The translations under genes and the position numbers were made by a program. 10,452 nt of DNA from Planctomycetota bacterium (GTDB taxonomy: Bacteria > Planctomycetota > Phycisphaerae > Phycisphaerales > UBA1924). This document shows, one piece after another, positions 6,797 to 10,452 of the stretch. The stretch covers positions 1-10,452 of the forward strand of contig JAEYTB010000181.1 in the NCBI GenBank assembly GCA_023434205.1, given 5' to 3'. The notes beneath the pieces were generated by a model. It ran no database searches, had not been told where the DNA came from, and was given only the letters and a program-made list of their open reading frames with translations. Each line of letters opens with the position of its first letter. The stretch's first letter is position 1.

Positions 6797-6823
6797 AACG
6801 CGGGTCCAATGGCCCGCGTTTTT
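6797..6823 (+). terminator. Rho-independent terminator after the glycine-zipper gene
   Basis: AACGCGGG (6797-6804) pairs perfectly with CCCGCGTT (6813-6820) around an 8-nt loop and runs into a T-tract (6819-6823, then C and TTT). It lies 26 nt after the stop codon at 6768-6770. Confidence 0.85.
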
Positions 6824-6897
6824 CTTTGAAGGCGGTTGCGTGTACCCGAGCCTTCGCCGCGGCGGCTCGGGCTCGGCGTCGGGTCAGGGGCATCGTG

Positions 6898-6903
6898 TAC
6901 CAT
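6898..6903 (+). promoter_or_regulatory. -10-like TACCAT, possible leaderless promoter
   Basis: TACCAT ends 6 nt before the ATG at 6910 and no ribosome binding site lies in between. It follows the terminator at 6797-6823, so the permease gene needs a promoter in this 75-nt stretch and this is the best candidate. No -35 box was recognised. Confidence 0.45.
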
Positions 6904-6909
6904 GGCCCC

Positions 6910-7917
6910 ATGCTCGGTCTGGTGCTCCGCAGGTTGGTGCAGCTCCCGCTGATTCTGGCGGTGATTTACACGCTGACGCTCGCGCTCGCGTGGGCGGTCC
7001 CGGGCAACCCGCTGGAGAACCCCGAGGGCCGCCGCCCGCCGCAGGAGGTGGTCGAGGCGATGAAGCGCCAGTACCACCTCGACAGCTTCTGGACCTTCTA
7101 CGGGTCGTACCTCAGGAACGCGTCGGGCGTTGAGTACCTGGGCGACCGCCTGAGCGGCCGGATCGCGGCGGAACGCGCTGCGGCGGCGGAGGTTGGCATC
7201 GCACCGCCCGAGCGCCGGGTGTTCGACCTGGGCCCCTCGCTCCAGTACCGCGACCGCAATGTGAACGAGATCATCGGCGCGTCGCTGCCGGTTTCGATGA
7301 CGCTGGGCGGCGCAGCGATCCTGCTGGCGCTGGTGGTCGGCCTCACGGCGGGGGTGATCGGCGCGGTGAAGCCCAACTCGCTGGCGGACATCAGCACGCT
7401 GGGGGTGGCGCTGGTGGGGATCAGCCTGCCGACCTTCGTCATCGGCACGGTTTTGCAGGTCGTCTTCGCCGTGTGGCTGGGCTGGGTCGAGTTCGGCGGC
7501 TGGGGGAAGCTGCAGAACATGATCCTGCCCACGGTGACGCTGAGCCTGCCGTTCGCGGCGTACATCGCCCGCCTCACCCGCATGGGGATGCTCGACTGCA
7601 TGAACACCGACTACATCCGCACCGCCCGCGCCAAGGGGGTGGGTGAGCTGGGCGTGCTGCTGCGGCACGCGCTGAAGAACGCGTTCCTGCCGGTGCTGAG
7701 CTACCTGGGCCCCGCCACGGCGATGGCCATGACCGGCTCGTTCGTCGTCGAGCGCGTCTTCATCGTCCCGGGCATGGGCCAGTACTTCGTCAACGCGGTG
7801 CAGAACAAGGACCTGTTCCTCATCATCGGCGTGGTCCTGATCTTCGCGACGCTGCTGATCGTGTTCAACCTGGTCGTGGATGTGATGTACCGGTGGGTGG
7901 ACCCCAGGATCGCGTAA
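6910..7917 (+). CDS. ABC transporter permease, OppB/DppB family
   Basis: 335 residues, an inner-membrane subunit of peptide/nickel-type importers. The N-terminus MLGLVLRRLVQLPLILAVIYTLTLALAWAVPG is the family's first helix. DLGPSLQYRDRNVNEIIGASLPVSMTLG (106-133) precedes the BPD_transp_1 core. The cytoplasmic EAA loop that contacts the ATPase is about 234-263 (DYIRTARAKGVGELGVLLRHALKN). The C-terminus has FIVPGMGQYFVNAVQNKD and FNLVVDVMYRWVDPRI, both diagnostic of OppB/DppB. A segment of about 34 residues (71-104, EYLGDRLSGRIAAERAAAAE and following) is longer than the usual loop between helix 1 and the DLG motif. No second permease, ATPase or binding protein adjoins it within the window; the next gene, 10 nt on, is a sigma factor. 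I started at the ATG at 6910; an earlier in-frame TTG would add residues overlapping the upstream terminator. Confidence 0.9.
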   Translation: MLGLVLRRLVQLPLILAVIYTLTLALAWAVPGNPLENPEGRRPPQEVVEAMKRQYHLDSFWTFYGSYLRNASGVEYLGDRLSGRIAAERAAAAEVGIAPPERRVFDLGPSLQYRDRNVNEIIGASLPVSMTLGGAAILLALVVGLTAGVIGAVKPNSLADISTLGVALVGISLPTFVIGTVLQVVFAVWLGWVEFGGWGKLQNMILPTVTLSLPFAAYIARLTRMGMLDCMNTDYIRTARAKGVGELGVLLRHALKNAFLPVLSYLGPATAMAMTGSFVVERVFIVPGMGQYFVNAVQNKDLFLIIGVVLIFATLLIVFNLVVDVMYRWVDPRIA

Positions 7918-7927
7918 CAGCATTCCC

Positions 7928-8458
7928 GTGCCCGACGACCCCCGCACAGACCTGCAGCTCATCGCCGCCCTCAACCGCGGCGATTACAGCGCCTTCGCCC
8001 CTCTTTACGAGCGGCACAAGGACTGGGTCTACCGGCTCGCCACCCGCTACACCGAGCACCACGCCGCGCAGGATGTTGTGCAGGAGGTCTTCGCCTACCT
8101 GCTGGCGCAGTTCCCCGGCTTCAAGCTCACGGCGCGCATCACCACGTACCTCTACCCCGTGGTCAAGAACATCGCGCTCTCCGGCAAGCGCCGCACCCGC
8201 AAGCTGAAGTTCGGTGAGGTGCCCGAGGCGGGAACCGAAGAGCCCGAAGTCCTGCTGCCCGAGGGCGCGATGGGCGAGGTGCTCGCGAGCCTCCCCGCCG
8301 GTCAGCTCGAGGTGCTGCTCATGCGGGTCGTCGACGGCATGTCCGTCGAAGAGGTCGCCACGGCCCTGGGCATCGCCGAGGGCACTGTGAAGTCCCGCCT
8401 GCACCTCACCCTCGAAAAACTGCGTCAGGATGAGCGGGCGCGGGCGTGGTTGGTATGA
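7928..8458 (+). CDS. ECF-type RNA polymerase sigma factor
   Basis: 176 residues from GTG, the normal size of an extracytoplasmic-function sigma factor. Region 2 (about 9-92) includes DLQLIAALNRGDYSAFAPLY, the core-binding helix AAQDVVQEVFAYLLAQF and the -10-recognition part ITTYLYPVVKNIALS. Region 4 (about 118-167) has LPAGQLEVLLMRVVDGMSVEEVATAL then GIAEGTVKSRLHLTLEKLR, the helix-turn-helix that reads the -35 box. No region 1.1 or 3 is present. The start has no Shine-Dalgarno sequence; the only upstream hexamer at the expected distance is TAACAG, which overlaps the stop codon of the permease gene. It is therefore either cotranscribed with the permease or has a weak own start. It precedes a membrane gene in the usual anti-sigma position, separated by a repeat element. 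Confidence 0.92.
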   Translation: MPDDPRTDLQLIAALNRGDYSAFAPLYERHKDWVYRLATRYTEHHAAQDVVQEVFAYLLAQFPGFKLTARITTYLYPVVKNIALSGKRRTRKLKFGEVPEAGTEEPEVLLPEGAMGEVLASLPAGQLEVLLMRVVDGMSVEEVATALGIAEGTVKSRLHLTLEKLRQDERARAWLV

Positions 8459-8486
8459 GGCCCGCAATCAACAAGCAGCGTTCGCA

Positions 8487-8571
8487 ACGAACCCCGAACG
8501 CAGTGAGGGGCTGCGGCGGCCGCCAACGCGGTGAGAGGCTTCCGCGGCCGCTCACTGCGTTCGCGGTTCGT
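8487..8571. repeat. REP-like repeat cluster: two direct copies plus one inverted copy
   Basis: CGAACCCCGAACGCAGTGAG (8488-8507) and CTCACTGCGTTCGCGGTTCG (8551-8570) are inverted copies matching at 19 of 20 bases. Pairing can continue inward through GG-CTGCGG to a stem of almost 30 bp with a few mismatches and a ~25-nt loop. The left unit is also repeated directly: 8496-8523 and 8524-8551 align at about 23 of 28 positions, both ending in GCGGCCGC. This leaves three related units in 85 nt, in the gap between the sigma factor and the anti-sigma candidate. It looks like a dispersed palindromic (REP/BIME-type) element, and in RNA it would form a strong hairpin that could lower expression of the genes after it. 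Confidence 0.7.
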
Positions 8572-8632
8572 AACTCACGATTTTTGTGAACCGAGGACCA
8601 CCCAAGCGCACTCAACCCCCGGAGACCCCGCC

Positions 8633-9082
8633 ATGACCCCGCACGACCACGAACCCCGAATCCCCGAACCCCTGGAACGCGAGCTGCACGCCGCGTTCGG
8701 GCGCGGGCCGGGCGTCTCGCCCGAAACCGACCGCGAGGTGCTTGAGATGGCCCTCAAGGTCGGCATGGCCCAGGAGGTCCGTCGGCGCACGATCGGCGTC
8801 CGGCGCGTGCGGCTTGCGGGCCTGGGGGCCCTCGCGGCGGTCGTGGCCGGGGCGGTCACGGCGTGGGTCGTGTGGCCCTCGCGGCCCGCGGCGCAGAATG
8901 TCGCAATGAAGTCCGGCCCGGTTGAGGACCTCAACGGCGATGGGCGCGTGGACATGCTCGACGCACTGGTGCTTGCGGAACGCGGTAGGGGCCTGGACTT
9001 CAACCAGGACGGGCGTGAGGACCGCGCAGACGCAGAAGCCCTCGCCGCGGATGTCGTGAAGCTCGAAAGGGGCACGCTGTGA
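8633..9082 (+). CDS. Candidate transmembrane anti-sigma factor with dockerin/EF-hand outer domain
   Basis: 149 residues from the ATG at 8633, preceded by GGAG at 8621-8624. Residues 1-60 are hydrophilic and begin MTPHDHEPRIPEPLERELHAAF. Residues 61-82 are one membrane helix (LAGLGALAAVVAGAVTAWVV) after a basic RRRTIGVRRVR stop, giving an N-in/C-out topology. The outer part (99-144) holds two calcium-loop repeats of dockerin type I: D99-x-N101-x-D103-G-R-x-D107-x-x-D110 and D122-x-N124-x-D126-G-R-x-D130-x-x-D133. Both carry all the expected Asp/Asn ligands. Position directly after an ECF sigma gene, size and single-span topology suggest an anti-sigma factor, but no zinc HxxxCxxC anti-sigma motif is present and the N-terminal domain is not a family I recognise, so that role is inference. 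Its last codons overlap the next gene by 4 nt (GTGA, 9079-9082). Confidence 0.78.
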   Translation: MTPHDHEPRIPEPLERELHAAFGRGPGVSPETDREVLEMALKVGMAQEVRRRTIGVRRVRLAGLGALAAVVAGAVTAWVVWPSRPAAQNVAMKSGPVEDLNGDGRVDMLDALVLAERGRGLDFNQDGREDRADAEALAADVVKLERGTL

Positions 9083-9552
9083 AGCGTGCGGTGCTGGTCA
9101 TGTTCTGCCTGATCTGTGCCGCGGTTGGCGCGGCGATGAGCCCGGCTCCGCGGGTGCAGGTCACCAGCCAGCCCGAGGCCCGCCAGGTTCTCTTTGGCGC
9201 GTTCGATGTGTTCGTGGACAGTGGCGCCGAGCCCCTCGCCGCGTACCAGGTCGAGATCAAGGACACGCTGGGCCGGGCCCGCCTCGTGGGCATCGAGGGC
9301 GGCGTGGAGCCCTACAAGCCGGCCCCCCACTACGACCCCAGGGCCATGCAGCGTGAGCACGTCATCATCGGGGCCTTCTCCACGGCGGAGAAGCTCCCCA
9401 GCGGCAAGGTCCGCGTCGCACGCCTGCACATCATGAGCGAGGGCGGCCAGCCCGAGTTCCAGGTCGTGCTCACCACCGCGGGAGCGCCCGGCGGCAGGAA
9501 GATCAATGCGAACGTCACGCTCGAGGCGAAGGTTCAAGGAGACGGCCAGTGA
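9079..9552 (+). CDS. Small secreted protein, possible cohesin-like beta-sandwich
   Basis: 157 residues from a GTG that overlaps the preceding stop codon (GTGA). Residues 1-20 are a signal peptide (MKRAVLVMFCLICAAVGAAM). The rest alternates short strands: FGAFDVFVDSGAEPLAAYQVEI (39-60), ARLVGIEGG (67-75), HVIIGAFSTAEKLPSGKVRVARLHIM (94-119) and FQVVLTTA (127-134). The order 'AYQVEIKD...VGIEGG... STAEKLPSGKVRVARLHI' resembles cohesin domains (strand, growing-interest loop, then 'G.lA.l.F.v'), and lies next to a dockerin-type protein. This is fold-level resemblance judged by eye; no catalytic motif is present. Tight overlaps on both sides indicate translational coupling with the dockerin-like membrane gene and the VIT gene. 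Confidence 0.75.
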   Translation: MKRAVLVMFCLICAAVGAAMSPAPRVQVTSQPEARQVLFGAFDVFVDSGAEPLAAYQVEIKDTLGRARLVGIEGGVEPYKPAPHYDPRAMQREHVIIGAFSTAEKLPSGKVRVARLHIMSEGGQPEFQVVLTTAGAPGGRKINANVTLEAKVQGDGQ

Positions 9553-10452
9553 AGACGCATCTGAAGGCGGTAGTCGCGGCGGGGCTGGTGCTGATGATCG
9601 CGGCGACGCTGGTGGTGATTGCGGCGTGTGGGAACACGGGCGGCGCGTACGTTGAATCGAAGCGCGGGCAGGGACCGGCGCCAGCCGCGGCAGCCGGCGG
9701 CAGGGGCATCAGCGCCCAGACCTCTGGGCCCGGCTACCTCTCGACTACTGCGACGCCCCGCCCGCAGCCCTCCGCGCTGCCCTCTGGACGCATGGAAGGA
9801 GCTCAGGCCAACCGCAACGCCGAGTTCTCGCGCCGCGTAGGGATGCCCGCCGAACAGCGTGACTTCGCGTACGCCCCCGAGTTTGACCTCCAGGCCATCT
9901 TGCAAGGCAACGACACTTCAGGTCAATCGCCCTTCAGGGACGAGGCTGTAGCCGGCCTCCCCTCCGAGCCCAACGCCGAGCTCCTCATCATCGAACGCCG
10001 CAAGGCCGAAGAGAACGCCAGGGCCTCCGCCCTCGCCGCGGACACCGCGCTGGGCGCGGGCGGGCTGCTCTGCGAGGTCGAAGGCAAGCAGGTCATCGTC
10101 CCCCTCAAGCACACCGACGTGAAGGGCTCCGTCACCGGCTACATCTCCGCCGTCAACGTCACCCAGCAGTTCCACAACCCCTACGACAGCAAGATCGAGG
10201 CCGTCTACGTCTTTCCCCTCCCCGAGAACGCCGCCGTCAGCGAGTTCCTCATGACCATCGGTGACCGCACGATCCGCGGCATCATCCGCGAGCGCGCCGA
10301 CGCCGAGCGCATCTACAACCAGGCCCGCGCCCAGGGCTACACCGCCTCGCTGCTCACGCAGGAACGCCCCAATATCTTCACGCAGAAGGTCGCCAACATC
10401 GAGCCCGGCAAGGCCATCGACATCAACATCACCTACTACAGCACCCTCACCT
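9549..10452 (+). CDS. VIT-domain lipoprotein, likely VIT-vWA, 3' end outside window
   Basis: 301 codons are visible from a GTG that overlaps the preceding stop codon (GTGA, 9549-9552); the frame is still open at the edge. The N-terminus has Lys residues, a hydrophobic core and IAAC at 24-27, fitting a lipobox, with a plain transmembrane anchor as the alternative. Residues 30-100 are a Pro/Ala/Gly/Ser-rich linker. Residues 100-175 are mixed, with an Ala/Glu helix (IIERRKAEENARASALAADT). From about 180 to the edge is a VIT (vault/inter-alpha-trypsin) domain: GSVTGYISAVNVTQQFHNP, then IEAVYVFPLPENAAVSEF, IGDRTIRGIIRERADAERIY and NIFTQKVANIEPG. In this family a von Willebrand A (MIDAS) domain normally follows, which I expect beyond the window but cannot see. 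Probably a cell-surface adhesion or assembly protein and the main product of the operon. Confidence 0.88.
   Translation, partial: MKTHLKAVVAAGLVLMIAATLVVIAACGNTGGAYVESKRGQGPAPAAAAGGRGISAQTSGPGYLSTTATPRPQPSALPSGRMEGAQANRNAEFSRRVGMPAEQRDFAYAPEFDLQAILQGNDTSGQSPFRDEAVAGLPSEPNAELLIIERRKAEENARASALAADTALGAGGLLCEVEGKQVIVPLKHTDVKGSVTGYISAVNVTQQFHNPYDSKIEAVYVFPLPENAAVSEFLMTIGDRTIRGIIRERADAERIYNQARAQGYTASLLTQERPNIFTQKVANIEPGKAIDINITYYSTLT

Noticed and set aside
6685..7974. A 429-codon open frame on the minus strand
   Set aside because: It overlaps the whole OppB/DppB permease gene in antisense, with composition rich in His, Arg and Gln and no family motifs.
8513..8551. Two GCGGCCGC octamers as a separate functional motif
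   Set aside because: They are the shared ends of the direct-repeat units already described, not an independent feature.
8575..8589. TCAC...GTGA dyad with a T-run before the dockerin-like gene, as a regulator site
   Set aside because: Four-base arms around a T-rich spacer are expected by chance and no regulator gene supports it.

Overview
The window is very GC-rich with strong G/C bias at third codon positions. It reads as chromosomal DNA of a planctomycete, most likely a Phycisphaerae-type bacterium. The evidence is family knowledge rather than a marker gene: a membrane protein with a CPSC...CPECG zinc ribbon and a second with the planctomycete-typical 'CGYDL.GL...RCPECG' signature, an ECF sigma factor next to a membrane protein carrying dockerin repeats, and many secreted proteins of unknown function. 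No rRNA, tRNA, CRISPR array, transposase or phage gene is visible. Ten protein genes are supported and account for nearly all of the sequence. Two of them run off the edges.

Left part (1-2298), minus strand: a 3'-truncated membrane protein with a four-Cys zinc ribbon, and upstream of it a secreted protein with a Pro-rich hexapeptide-repeat linker and a Pro/Gly-rich tail. A strong hairpin separates them. Middle (2462-6218): a membrane-anchored class I cytochrome c, a YhaM-type OB-fold/HD 3'-5' exoribonuclease, a convergent minus-strand membrane protein with a decayed zinc ribbon and HEAT-like helices, and a divergent stand-alone LON substrate-binding-domain protein. Then (6399-7917): a glycine-zipper lipoprotein with a Tyr-rich tail, a clear terminator, and an OppB/DppB-type ABC permease without its usual partner genes.

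Right part (7928-10452) is the most interesting. An ECF sigma factor is followed by a 174-nt gap holding a large inverted/direct repeat element, then three genes joined by two identical 4-nt GTGA overlaps. These are a single-pass membrane protein in the anti-sigma position whose outer domain is a pair of dockerin/EF-hand calcium loops, a small secreted protein resembling a cohesin-type beta-sandwich, and a putative lipoprotein with a VIT domain (cut by the window edge; such proteins usually continue into a vWA domain). I infer a cell-surface signalling or assembly module in which the calcium-binding outer domain, the secreted partner and the VIT protein report to, or are controlled by, the sigma factor. 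This is a hypothesis from gene order and motifs.

Three genes (starts at 1119 on the minus strand, 5439 and 6910 on the plus strand) have a TAC(C/A)(A/T)T -10-like hexamer ending 6-7 nt before the ATG and no Shine-Dalgarno sequence. This suggests leaderless transcripts. Genes starting at 2298 (minus), 3119 and 6399 instead have purine-rich ribosome binding sites.
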